Positions 28,562-36,845 of a stretch of DNA of 64,000 nt are shown in pieces. The position numbers and the translations under genes are program-made. Below the pieces are notes generated by a model that was not told the DNA's origin, searched no databases, and saw only the letters and a list, made by a program, of their open reading frames with translations. This DNA comes from Winogradskyella pacifica (GTDB taxonomy: Bacteria; Bacteroidota; Bacteroidia; Flavobacteriales; Flavobacteriaceae), in NCBI RefSeq assembly GCF_013403915.1, contig NZ_JABFDI010000019.1, positions 19,033 through 83,032 of the forward strand, given 5' to 3'. Every line of letters starts with the position of its first letter. The stretch's first letter is position 1.

Positions 28562-29524
28562 ATGAAAACGAAGAAGAACTTGAACATATTAGACCATTTA
28601 AAAAAGAAGAACTTTAAACGGTTTACTTTATTTTTTGTGGTGGCCTTTGTGTTTCTAATTTTTTCAAAATTGTCTAATGACTACAAACAAACCATAAAAT
28701 TAAAAGTTAATTTGGTTAATGTTGATGATGAGATACTCTTAAAAAAGGATTCGACGAACTATATTCAAGCGTATGTAGAAGCAAAAGGGTTTTCATTAAT
28801 GCCCTTTATGTTTAATAACTCTAAGGAGTTAGAAGTAGATGCGAAAAGTGAGGTCACTTTAAAATCTCAAAATTTTGTTTTCGATGTGTTAAAGCACAAG
28901 TATCTTATTGAGAGTCAGTTGGGTAGTGCTTATGAGGTTATTTCTATAATGCCAGACACACTTTTAATTGCGTACTCAAAAAGAGCTTCAAAGACGGTTC
29001 CTGTAAGATTTAAGAAAGCTATTAATTACGCTGTAGGTTATGATTTAAAAGGAGAATTTAGTTTTAATATAGATAGTGTAAAAGTAGTTGGTTCGTTAGA
29101 AGAAGTAGATAAAATCGATTCTGTAACTACAGAAGCTCTGGTGCTAAATGATATAAAAAGTGATATTAAACATATTGTGAGATTAGATATTTCTGATTAT
29201 GATCATATTGATGTATTTCCAAAATCACTAGAGGTAACAGGTAATGTTACGCGCTTTACTGAAGGTATAATAGAAGTGCCTATTGTAATAACAAATCAGC
29301 CAGAAAATATTACAATTAATTACTTCCCTAAAGCTGTTACACTTTCGTATTATGTAGATTTAGAAAATTATGATGCCATAAAAGCTTTAGACTTTAAAGT
29401 TGAATGCGATTATGCCGAATTAGAAGAAAATCAAACCTTCTTAATACCAAAAGTAGTTAAGAAACCCGATTTTATAAAACATGTTAATATCAAACAGAAA
29501 CAAATAGATTTTATAGAACTCTAA
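28562..29524 (+). CDS. YbbR-like domain protein
   Basis: 320 residues. One N-terminal transmembrane helix (about 21-38, FTLFFVVAFVFLIF) is preceded by a lysine-rich cytoplasmic start. Extracytoplasmic beta-rich repeats follow, with YbbR features (FSFNIDSVKVVGSLEEVDKI, ALVLNDIKSDIKHIVRLDIS). In Firmicutes, YbbR/CdaR proteins regulate diadenylate cyclase; whether that applies here is unknown and no cyclase gene is nearby. It lies 6 bp after the glycosyltransferase and 2 bp before coaE. Confidence 0.8.
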   Translation: MKTKKNLNILDHLKKKNFKRFTLFFVVAFVFLIFSKLSNDYKQTIKLKVNLVNVDDEILLKKDSTNYIQAYVEAKGFSLMPFMFNNSKELEVDAKSEVTLKSQNFVFDVLKHKYLIESQLGSAYEVISIMPDTLLIAYSKRASKTVPVRFKKAINYAVGYDLKGEFSFNIDSVKVVGSLEEVDKIDSVTTEALVLNDIKSDIKHIVRLDISDYDHIDVFPKSLEVTGNVTRFTEGIIEVPIVITNQPENITINYFPKAVTLSYYVDLENYDAIKALDFKVECDYAELEENQTFLIPKVVKKPDFIKHVNIKQKQIDFIEL

Positions 29525-29526
29525 TT

Positions 29527-30114
29527 ATGATAGTAGGATTAACAGGCGGAATTGGGAGTGGTAAATCCACTATTTTAGAATGTTTTAAATCATTCGGGAT
29601 TCCTGTATACATTGCTGATGACGAAGCAAAAAAGTTAATGAACCGTTCAAAGGTTATTAAGCGAAAATTAATAAGCTTGTTTGGAGAAAAGGCTTACGTT
29701 GATGACCAATTGAATAGACCGTATTTAGCTTCAAAAATATTTAATGATAAGACGTTGCTTTCTAAAATGAATGCTATTGTGCATCCAAAAGTAGCATCGC
29801 ATTTTAACCACTGGCTTAATAATCAAGATTCAGAATACGTTATAAAGGAAGTCGCCATTATTTTCGAAAACAACCTACAAGACCAATACGATTATATTAT
29901 AACCGTTGTTGCAGATGAAGATCTACGAAAGCAACGCGTTATGAAACGTGATAACGTATCAAGGGAAAAAGTTGAGGCTATTATGAAAAATCAATGGTCT
30001 GATGCAGATAAAATAGAAAAATCTGACTTTGTTATTGTTAATGATGATCTACAAAAAGCTAAGAAGCAAGCTCTAGATATTCATAATATGCTACTTAAAA
30101 TATTAAAACACTAA
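29527..30114 (+). CDS. coaE: Dephospho-CoA kinase
   Basis: 195 residues. P-loop GLTGGIGSGKST (about 4-15), YIADDEAKKLM for the CoA-binding region, IVHPKVASHF, and VVADEDLRKQRVMKRDNVS as lid. It phosphorylates dephospho-CoA in the last step of coenzyme A synthesis. The ATG follows the YbbR-like gene by 2 bp. coaBC for the same pathway is 10 kb upstream. Confidence 0.96.
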   Translation: MIVGLTGGIGSGKSTILECFKSFGIPVYIADDEAKKLMNRSKVIKRKLISLFGEKAYVDDQLNRPYLASKIFNDKTLLSKMNAIVHPKVASHFNHWLNNQDSEYVIKEVAIIFENNLQDQYDYIITVVADEDLRKQRVMKRDNVSREKVEAIMKNQWSDADKIEKSDFVIVNDDLQKAKKQALDIHNMLLKILKH

Positions 30115-30137
30115 ATATTTACTTTCATTTGTTAACG

Positions 30138-30152
30138 TTAGGTTAAACCTAA
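30138..30152. promoter_or_regulatory. Palindrome upstream of the two-component operon, possible operator
   Basis: TTAGGTT and AACCTAA form a perfect inverted repeat with one central base, 34 bp before the histidine kinase start and 22 bp before a -7 match at 30175-30182. Its position would suit a regulator site, for instance autoregulation by the adjacent response regulator, but there is no direct evidence. Confidence 0.35.
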
Positions 30153-30174
30153 TTTATACTAAATGTTAAAATGT

Positions 30175-30182
30175 TAAATTTG
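30175..30182 (+). promoter_or_regulatory. -7 element TAAATTTG before the histidine kinase gene
   Basis: Exact TAnnTTTG match ending 4 nt before the ATG at 30187. As for the glycosyltransferase, use of this box would give a leaderless message. It may be a chance match in AT-rich DNA. Confidence 0.3.
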
Positions 30183-30186
30183 ACTG

Positions 30187-31755
30187 ATGAGCAAAAAGCT
30201 ATTTGTGTTATTGATAGTCTTAATGAGTTTATCTCTCATTGGGATTATTTTTGTACAATCATTTTTTATAAATAACAGTATAATAAATGAAGACAAAAAC
30301 TTTACGTTTAGTGTAAAGCGTTCGCTAAGTTATGTTTCTAAAGCAATTGAAGAATATGAATTTAGAAATTATTTCGATAAAATAGGACCGTATCTAAACA
30401 AAGAGAATAAGATGGATTCTTCCATCATTAAACAATTGTTAATATCGGAAGAGGATGATATTAATGATAAAACCATTGTACATCGTAATACCGTTTTAGA
30501 AGAACGATTTAAGGTGCCTTCATTGTTTAATGAGATAGATGCAGATAGTTTTAGTATCAGCAAGTTATATAGTGAGCGTATTACAGAGACTTACAATATT
30601 ACAACTATAGATGGTGTAAGGCGAATAGACCCAGAAACTAGAATAAGAGAATATTCTTCTTTAAATGCTTTTGATAAACAGTTTTATGAAGATTCTTTTA
30701 AAGATTTGTTAAAAGATAAATTGGTTTATAACCGTGTTACGGCAAAACAGGTTGAAACTTTTTTAAGACGTGAATTAGAAGATGAAGGTGTAAGTTTAGA
30801 TTTTGAATTTGCCATTTATGACAATGATTTAGCAACCAAAGTGCAATCTCAAAATTTTGAAATGTCACCAGATGCTCATGGCGTAAAGATATTTTTAGAT
30901 AATAATAATGAAAGTAGTTATAATCTTTGGATTGATTTTCCTGAAAGAAAGAAGTATTTAATATCATCTATATTTTGGATGATTGTACTTTCAATAATAT
31001 TTACAGGTATTATAATTATTGCTTATACGAGTGCCATTTATCAGTTAATAAGACAACGTCAAATATCACAGATTAAGACGGATTTTATTAATAATATGAC
31101 ACACGAGTTTAAAACACCAATTGCCACAATTAACTTGGCGTTAGACTCCATAAAAAATCCTAAAATAATCAATGACCAAGAAAAGGTGTTGCGATATTTA
31201 GGAATGATAAAAGAAGAGAATAAGCGTATGCATGCGCAAGTAGAAAATGTATTGCGTATTTCTAAGTTAGATAAAAATGAATTAAATATAAGTAAGGAAC
31301 GTCTAGATTTACACGACCTAGTAGAAGATGCTATTACACACGTAGAATTAATAGTAGAAGATAGAAAAGGTTATGTAAAAACACATTTAAAAGCAGACCA
31401 TACATCAGTTTTGGCAAACGATACGCATTTTACAAATGTTATTGTTAATGTATTGGATAATGCTATTAAATATTCGGATAATGCACCAAAAATAGATGTA
31501 TATACCGAAAACGTTGGAAATAATATTATTGTAAAAATATCAGACCAAGGTAATGGAATGTCTAAAGCCGTTGCGAAACGTGTGTTTGAGAAGTTTTATA
31601 GAGAACATACAGGAAATGTGCATAATGTAAAAGGGCACGGCTTAGGTTTGGCATATGTTAAGAAAATAGTAGAAGACCATCAAGGTCATATATCAGTAGA
31701 AAGTGAAAAAGGAAAAGGCAGCACTTTTATAATAAAGATGCCGTTAATATCATAA
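30187..31755 (+). CDS. Membrane sensor histidine kinase
   Basis: 522 residues. A first transmembrane helix (about 5-27), an extracytoplasmic sensor region of about 230 residues, and a second helix (about 260-282) are followed by the kinase core. The phosphoacceptor is His306 in NNMTHEFKTPIATINLAL. The ATPase domain has the N box NVLDNAIKYS, the G1 box DQGNGM and the G2 box GHGLGLAYV. It phosphorylates the response regulator encoded 9 bp downstream. The pair resembles RprX/RprY of Bacteroides in layout; the signal is unknown. Confidence 0.93.
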   Translation: MSKKLFVLLIVLMSLSLIGIIFVQSFFINNSIINEDKNFTFSVKRSLSYVSKAIEEYEFRNYFDKIGPYLNKENKMDSSIIKQLLISEEDDINDKTIVHRNTVLEERFKVPSLFNEIDADSFSISKLYSERITETYNITTIDGVRRIDPETRIREYSSLNAFDKQFYEDSFKDLLKDKLVYNRVTAKQVETFLRRELEDEGVSLDFEFAIYDNDLATKVQSQNFEMSPDAHGVKIFLDNNNESSYNLWIDFPERKKYLISSIFWMIVLSIIFTGIIIIAYTSAIYQLIRQRQISQIKTDFINNMTHEFKTPIATINLALDSIKNPKIINDQEKVLRYLGMIKEENKRMHAQVENVLRISKLDKNELNISKERLDLHDLVEDAITHVELIVEDRKGYVKTHLKADHTSVLANDTHFTNVIVNVLDNAIKYSDNAPKIDVYTENVGNNIIVKISDQGNGMSKAVAKRVFEKFYREHTGNVHNVKGHGLGLAYVKKIVEDHQGHISVESEKGKGSTFIIKMPLIS

Positions 31756-31764
31756 AAACGAATT

Positions 31765-32472
31765 ATGGAAGAGCAAAACAAAAAAATTCTTTTGGTAGAA
31801 GACGATCCAAATTTTGGAACTGTTTTAAAAGATTATTTAATGATGAACGATTACGACGTAGTACATGCTAAAAATGGCATGGAAGGTTTTGAAAAGTTCA
31901 AAAAGGACGATTATGATCTTTGTATTTTAGACGTTATGATGCCTTATAAAGATGGTTTTACATTAGCCAAAGAAATTAGAGAAAAAAATGAAGATGTACC
32001 TATCGTATTCTTAACGGCTAAAGCCATGAAAGAAGATGTACTTAAAGGTTATAAAGTAGGAGCAGACGATTATCTAAATAAACCTTTTGATAGTGAGGTT
32101 TTATTAATGAAGATTAAAGCTATAATGCAACGTAAAGCTAAAGATACTGTTGCAGATAGCAAACAATTTGAATTTAAAATTGGTCGTTTTGATTTAAACT
32201 CTAAACTACGTTTTCTTAAGTTTGATGGCGGAGATCCTTCTAAATTATCACCAAAAGAAAACGAATTATTACGCTTATTAGCATTACACGAAAATGATTT
32301 AATGCCGAGAGAATTAGCATTAACAAAGATTTGGAGAGATGATAATTACTTTACGTCTCGAAGTATGGATGTGTATATTGCTAAATTACGTAAATACTTA
32401 AAGCCAGATCCGAATGTTGAGATTTTAAACATTCACGGAGAAGGCTTCAGATTAGTTATTAATAACAAATAA
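31765..32472 (+). CDS. OmpR-family response regulator
   Basis: 235 residues. The receiver domain (about 1-120) has the acidic pair in LLVEDDPNF, the phosphorylated Asp56 in LDVMMPYKDG, and the conserved Thr and Lys in FLTAKAM and NKPFD. The C-terminal winged-helix DNA-binding domain (about 140-233) has LSPKENELLRLLALHE and the recognition region SRSMDVYIAKLRKYL. It is the partner of the histidine kinase encoded just upstream. A hairpin terminator follows. Confidence 0.95.
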   Translation: MEEQNKKILLVEDDPNFGTVLKDYLMMNDYDVVHAKNGMEGFEKFKKDDYDLCILDVMMPYKDGFTLAKEIREKNEDVPIVFLTAKAMKEDVLKGYKVGADDYLNKPFDSEVLLMKIKAIMQRKAKDTVADSKQFEFKIGRFDLNSKLRFLKFDGGDPSKLSPKENELLRLLALHENDLMPRELALTKIWRDDNYFTSRSMDVYIAKLRKYLKPDPNVEILNIHGEGFRLVINNK

Positions 32473-32493
32473 GTCTTTACTTTATATATATAG

Positions 32494-32520
32494 AATCCAG
32501 TTCATTGAGCTGGATTTTTT
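32494..32520 (+). terminator. Intrinsic terminator after the response regulator gene
   Basis: AATCCAG (32494-32500) pairs with CTGGATT (32510-32516), extended by a G-T pair and TCA/TGA, then six Ts. It separates this operon from the convergent miaA. Confidence 0.8.
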
Positions 32521-32539
32521 GTTTCTAAACGGCCGTGTA

Positions 32540-33457
32540 TTACTTAATTTGAGTGTCTATATGGTTTAGGATGGCGTCAATGTTAGTCTCATAATCGAAC
32601 CAAGTAATTGCGTCGTCTTTTCTAAACCAAGTAAGTTGTCTTTTTGCAAAGCGTCTTGTGTTTTTTTTAATTTCAGAGATAGCAAACTCTAAAGTAGATT
32701 CACCTTCAAAATAAGCAAACAACTCTTTGTAACCAACCGTGTTTAATGCATTAAGATCTTTATACGGCAAAAGTGCTTTAGCTTCTTCTAGTAGGCCGTT
32801 AGCGATCATTATATCTACACGTTGATTAATTCTATCGTAAATCATAGAGCGATCTGCACTTAAGCCAATACTAATGGTTTTAAATTCTCTATTCTTTTCG
32901 GAATTAGTAAGAAAAGAAGAATACGGTTTAGCTGTACCAATACAAATTTCTAAGGCCCTAATAACGCGTTGAGGATTATCTATGGCAATTGTATTGTAAG
33001 CTTCAAAATCTAAAGTCTTAAGCTGTTCTTGCAATGGAATTAAGCCGCTATTTTCTAGTTGAAGGTTAAGATTTTCTCTAATATTGGCATCCACTTCTGG
33101 AAAATAATCTAAACCTTTGGTTACAGCTTTTACATATAATCCAGAGCCACCAACCATAACTACAATAGGATTTTTTTGATGTAAATCGTTGATTTTAGAA
33201 ATCGCTTCCCGTTCAAAATCACCAACACTAAAATACTCTTTAATCGATTTATGTTGAATAAAGTGATGTGGAGCGGCACTTAATTCTTCTTTGGAAGGCA
33301 CCGCAGTTCCTATAGCCATTTCTTTAAAGAATTGACGAGAATCTGCCGATATAATTTCAGAATTAAAATGTTGAGCAAGTTTTATACTTAACGCCGTTTT
33401 ACCAATAGCAGTCGGGCCAACAATGGCAATTACAAAGTTTTGGGGTGTTTTAGACAT
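32540..33457 (-). CDS. miaA: tRNA dimethylallyltransferase MiaA
   Basis: 305 residues. P-loop GPTAIGKTALS (about 14-24), EIISADSRQFFKEM, TAVPSKEELSAAPHHF, and GGSGLYVKAVTKGLD. The family C-terminal block NTRRFAKRQLTWFRKDD binds tRNA. It adds a dimethylallyl group to A37 of tRNAs that read codons starting with U. It lies 15 bp downstream of the channel gene on the same strand. Confidence 0.97.
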   Translation of the reverse strand: MSKTPQNFVIAIVGPTAIGKTALSIKLAQHFNSEIISADSRQFFKEMAIGTAVPSKEELSAAPHHFIQHKSIKEYFSVGDFEREAISKINDLHQKNPIVVMVGGSGLYVKAVTKGLDYFPEVDANIRENLNLQLENSGLIPLQEQLKTLDFEAYNTIAIDNPQRVIRALEICIGTAKPYSSFLTNSEKNREFKTISIGLSADRSMIYDRINQRVDIMIANGLLEEAKALLPYKDLNALNTVGYKELFAYFEGESTLEFAISEIKKNTRRFAKRQLTWFRKDDAITWFDYETNIDAILNHIDTQIK

Positions 33458-33472
33458 TATAATATCTACAAA

Positions 33473-34369
33473 TTAATGGTGAAGTGGGTGTCCGCAATTA
33501 TAACAAAAATCAGCATTATCTCTATGGTTTGAAACGTTGCAATAATCACAGTGTTGCGAGTTAAGATGAACTTTTATATTATCATTATCCAATTTCACTG
33601 CTGCATTTTTATTTTGCTCTAAAGCTTCATTTTCTTTGTCTGCTTTTTGGCTAGTTCTAACGTATTCGGCAGAGACAATTCCGGTAGGTACAGCGATAAT
33701 ACCGTAACCTAATATCATGATAAACGTTGTGATGAGTTGGCCTAGTGCGGTTTGTGGTGCGATATCACCAAAACCAACAGTGGTAAGGGTAACCACACAC
33801 CAATACACACTTTTAGGAATATTATCAAAACCGTTAGCTTCTCCTTCAACTAAATACATAATGGTACCAAAAATCACAGAAGAAATCATGACAGCAAATA
33901 AAAATACCATAATTTTTACACGACTTGCAACAATGGAATCTTTGAGTTGGTTTGAGGCGCCTAAGTATCTCGCTAATTTTAAAATTCTGAAAACTCTAAG
34001 TAATCGCAAAGCTCTTAGTGTTACTAGAGCTTGAGATCCTACAAAGAAGAATGATAAATACATTGGTATAGTCGATAAAAAATCGATAATACCGAATGGA
34101 CTAAAGATGTATTTAAATGGTTTTTTTACAGAAACAATCCTTAAAATATATTCAATAGAAAATAATATGGTTACAATCCACTCTCCGATATACAGGAGTC
34201 TATGGTATTCTCTGTCGATACTTACCACACTCTCTAACATTACTAAAACGATACTGAGTATTATAAATACTAACAATAAAATATCAAAAAGCTTCCCAGA
34301 AGGAGTATCCGCTTCATAGATAACTTCGTGAAGTATCGATTTCCAAGTATGTTTCTTATTCGATTCCAT
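33473..34369 (-). CDS. Voltage-gated-type potassium channel with C-terminal zinc ribbon
   Basis: 298 residues. Six transmembrane segments with an S4-like helix carrying regularly spaced arginines (RALRLLRVFRILKLARYLG) and a pore loop with the potassium filter TTVGFGD. This is the prokaryotic Kv-like ion transporter family of the inner membrane. After the last helix a 50-residue linker rich in charged residues leads to a four-cysteine zinc ribbon, C-x2-C (CDYC) and C-x2-C (CYNC), ending in HPLHH. Such tails occur in some Bacteroidota channels as far as I recall; their role is unknown. Confidence 0.9.
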   Translation of the reverse strand: MESNKKHTWKSILHEVIYEADTPSGKLFDILLLVFIILSIVLVMLESVVSIDREYHRLLYIGEWIVTILFSIEYILRIVSVKKPFKYIFSPFGIIDFLSTIPMYLSFFFVGSQALVTLRALRLLRVFRILKLARYLGASNQLKDSIVASRVKIMVFLFAVMISSVIFGTIMYLVEGEANGFDNIPKSVYWCVVTLTTVGFGDIAPQTALGQLITTFIMILGYGIIAVPTGIVSAEYVRTSQKADKENEALEQNKNAAVKLDNDNIKVHLNSQHCDYCNVSNHRDNADFCYNCGHPLHH

Positions 34370-34510
34370 ATTCTAAATGTACGAAAAGTTAAATTATTGT
34401 TTTTCTAGAGCAATTTTAATGTTATACAGTTTTTCTTGCATTATTATCTTGTGAAAAACCTAAAAAAGTAACAAATAATGTTACCACCGTAAACCTATAA
34501 ATCATGTCTG

Positions 34511-35875
34511 TTATTTTAAATCAATAATTTTGAGTCTTTTGTTTCGCCTCATATAACTTTGAATAATATGCTGCGTATCTCTATTGTTTTCCATTGGAGT
34601 AATAAGAGATGCTAAGATAGCTCTATTGTTAATTTGATGGTTTAAGTCGAAAAAGCCCATGCCTTTAAAGATACCATTTTCTATTAAGAACACACTTTTT
34701 TCTTCAATACTCCGACCTTTATCAATGATAAGCATGTCTTTATTTGCGTAACTAAATTTCTCTATAAGTGTATTTACGCGTTCATTATAGGATTCTATAG
34801 GCTCTTCATTAATGCAAGCTCCAAGACATTCTTTTACTTCATATTTAAAACAGCTTGTTTTTGTGTCATATAAATCAGTGAGTTTTTGACACAAATTAAA
34901 ATCTTCTGCGGCTTTAAACATAAAATGTTTCGCACTAGCTCTATTGCTAAATGTTGTAATAGGATTTTCTTCTCTATTGGATTTATCGATAAAAAGGTTG
35001 ACATAACCATTCTTGTCGGTAGAACTATATAAGGCGTGTGTAAAAACTGTTCGTCTTAAGGCTCTATTAAAAATAGGTTTGTTTGCTTTTATTTCGGCAC
35101 TTTCCTTTAGTAATGCTGCTAATTCACTTCCTGTTTTTTCATAAGTTACAGTACTAACTAATTTTTGAATTTTTTTAGACTTAGAATTTGTTCCTGTAAA
35201 ATGCTGTATAATGCGTTTTCTAATGTTATTGCTCTTACCAATGTAAATGATTTCACCGTTTGCATTGTGAATGTAGTACACACCCGTATCCGAAGGTAGT
35301 TCTTCTATAATATCCTTAAGATTGGTAGCGATGTTAGATTTCTTTTCAATCTTAATAGCATCCTTTACAATGACCTTATCTAGGTCTTTGTTCAGTAACA
35401 TCTTAAATAACTTTACAGTAGCCATAGCATCACCATTAGCTCTATGTCTATCGCTCATTGGGATTCCTAAAGCACGCGTTAGTTTACCTAAGCTATATGA
35501 TGCCATATCTGGTATGAGCTGCTGAGAAAGTTCCACAGTACAAAGTGTTTTTCTTTTAAATGGAAAGCCTAAACGTTTAAATTCAGTTTTAAGGATTCTA
35601 TAATCAAATGATGAGTTATGGGCGACTAGGATGCAATCTTCCGTAATCTCAACAATGCGTTTTGCAACCTCATAAAATTTAGGTGCATTTTTAAGCATGT
35701 TAGAATTAATGCCTGTAAGATTAACTACAAAAGGTTGAATTTCTCGTTCTGGGTTAACTAATGAAATGAATTGATCTGTTACTTTATGGCCATCAAATTG
35801 GTAGATTGCAATTTCTGTAATTCCTTCCTCGTTGAACTTTCCACCAGTGGTTTCTATGTCTAGTATTGCGTAAAT
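34511..35875 (-). CDS. DnaQ-type exonuclease fused to GIY-YIG (UvrC-like) nuclease, probable ATT start
   Basis: 454 residues if translation starts at ATT (35873-35875). The first ATG in frame (35698) would delete exonuclease motif I. The frame is open upstream of it, encoding YAILDIETTGGKFNEEGITE, and a stop codon lies four codons before the ATT. DEDDh exonuclease motifs: Asp6/Glu8 in DIETTGG, Asp91 in HNSSFDYRIL, and His144/Asp149 in HRANGDA. The GIY-YIG domain spans about 195-275 (GVYYIHNANGEIIYIGKSNN). A UvrC-like C-terminal part with cysteines (CFKYEVKECLGAC) follows. Such fusions are thought to act in DNA repair; the role is not proven. A start-codon error or sequencing error cannot be excluded. 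Confidence 0.85.
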   Translation of the reverse strand: MYAILDIETTGGKFNEEGITEIAIYQFDGHKVTDQFISLVNPEREIQPFVVNLTGINSNMLKNAPKFYEVAKRIVEITEDCILVAHNSSFDYRILKTEFKRLGFPFKRKTLCTVELSQQLIPDMASYSLGKLTRALGIPMSDRHRANGDAMATVKLFKMLLNKDLDKVIVKDAIKIEKKSNIATNLKDIIEELPSDTGVYYIHNANGEIIYIGKSNNIRKRIIQHFTGTNSKSKKIQKLVSTVTYEKTGSELAALLKESAEIKANKPIFNRALRRTVFTHALYSSTDKNGYVNLFIDKSNREENPITTFSNRASAKHFMFKAAEDFNLCQKLTDLYDTKTSCFKYEVKECLGACINEEPIESYNERVNTLIEKFSYANKDMLIIDKGRSIEEKSVFLIENGIFKGMGFFDLNHQINNRAILASLITPMENNRDTQHIIQSYMRRNKRLKIIDLK

Positions 35876-35955
35876 GTTGTATCGTTTTTAATGTTTAGTT
35901 TTCGACTGAAAACTGATATTTAAAGCGCTCGGGTGCTAATGCGACTGAGAACTAA

Positions 35956-36615
35956 TTAATTATAGTTTCTTGTTCCAAAGATACTACTTCCAACGCGAAC
36001 CATGGTACTTCCGCAGTCAATTGCTAATCGGTAATCTCCACTCATTCCCATGCTAATGATGTTGAGTTCAGAATTTATAGCTTTAAGTTCTGTGAATGTG
36101 TGTTTTAGGAATTTAAATTCACTATCAACTTGCGTCATATTATCAGTAAATGTGGCCATTCCCATAACACCAACAACGTTAATATGCTTTAATTCGGAAA
36201 ATTCATCGGATTGTAATAGGGTAGAAGCGTCCGAAGCAGACATACCAAATTTACTATCTTCTTCAGCAATTTTAATTTGAAGTAAACAGTCTATAATTCT
36301 ATCGTGTTTTTTGGCTTGCTTGTTAATTTCATTTAATAATTTGAAGCTTTCTACTCCATGAATTAAACTCACAAATTCAGCCATATATTTCACCTTATTT
36401 CGCTGAACGTGACCAATCATATGCCATTCAATATCTTTTGGCATTTCGGCATATTTATCTGCCATTTCTTGGATTTTGTTTTCTCCAAAAATGCGTTGTC
36501 CAGTATTATAGGCTTCCATTAAATCAGACACAGGTTTTGTTTTTGAAACGGCTACAAGAGTAACGTGTTCTGGTAAGTTTGATTTAATTTTTAATAGGTT
36601 TTCTTGTATAGACAT
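35956..36615 (-). CDS. YggS family pyridoxal-phosphate homeostasis protein
   Basis: 219 residues, alanine-racemase-like TIM barrel without a second domain. The PLP lysine is Lys25 in LVAVSKTKPVSDL. Other family blocks are FGENKIQEM, WHMIGHVQRNKVKYM and the C-terminal MGMSGDYRLAIDCGSTMVRVG that binds the phosphate. It buffers free PLP and affects amino-acid metabolism; it has no known catalytic activity. The position next to the exonuclease/GIY-YIG gene is, as far as I recall, usual in flavobacteria. Confidence 0.94.
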   Translation of the reverse strand: MSIQENLLKIKSNLPEHVTLVAVSKTKPVSDLMEAYNTGQRIFGENKIQEMADKYAEMPKDIEWHMIGHVQRNKVKYMAEFVSLIHGVESFKLLNEINKQAKKHDRIIDCLLQIKIAEEDSKFGMSASDASTLLQSDEFSELKHINVVGVMGMATFTDNMTQVDSEFKFLKHTFTELKAINSELNIISMGMSGDYRLAIDCGSTMVRVGSSIFGTRNYN

Positions 36616-36621
36616 AATAAT

Positions 36622-36843
36622 TTAATCTCTAGTTAATGCATAGTATATAACATATAGCCAACTGAATATTCCGTGTAAAATTGCCCATAGAATAGATTTA
36701 TTTCTATCCCATGAAAGTACAACTGCAATAACAGTACCTAAGCCAACCCCACTTTTTATAACGGTATCAGATCCTTCGTTTTGAGCGAAGCAGGCGAAGC
36801 TAAAACTCATAAAAAGTAATAATAAGATATATTTTTTAGTCAT
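36622..36843 (-). CDS. Small membrane protein of unknown function (73 aa)
   Basis: 73 residues. MTKKYILLLLFMSFSFACFA looks like a signal peptide or first helix. After a short polar stretch, two hydrophobic segments with a tryptophan-rich turn (LSWDRNKSILWAILHGIFSWL) end at the C-terminus. No family is recognised. It sits 2 bp after DUF1015 and 6 bp before yggS, all on one strand, which supports it as a real gene. Confidence 0.65.
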   Translation of the reverse strand: MTKKYILLLLFMSFSFACFAQNEGSDTVIKSGVGLGTVIAVVLSWDRNKSILWAILHGIFSWLYVIYYALTRD

Positions 36844-36845
36844 AA

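Noticed and set aside
33717..34034. Plus-strand open frame opposite the potassium channel gene
   Set aside because: The minus-strand frame encodes an intact channel with filter and S4 motifs; the plus frame is its shadow.
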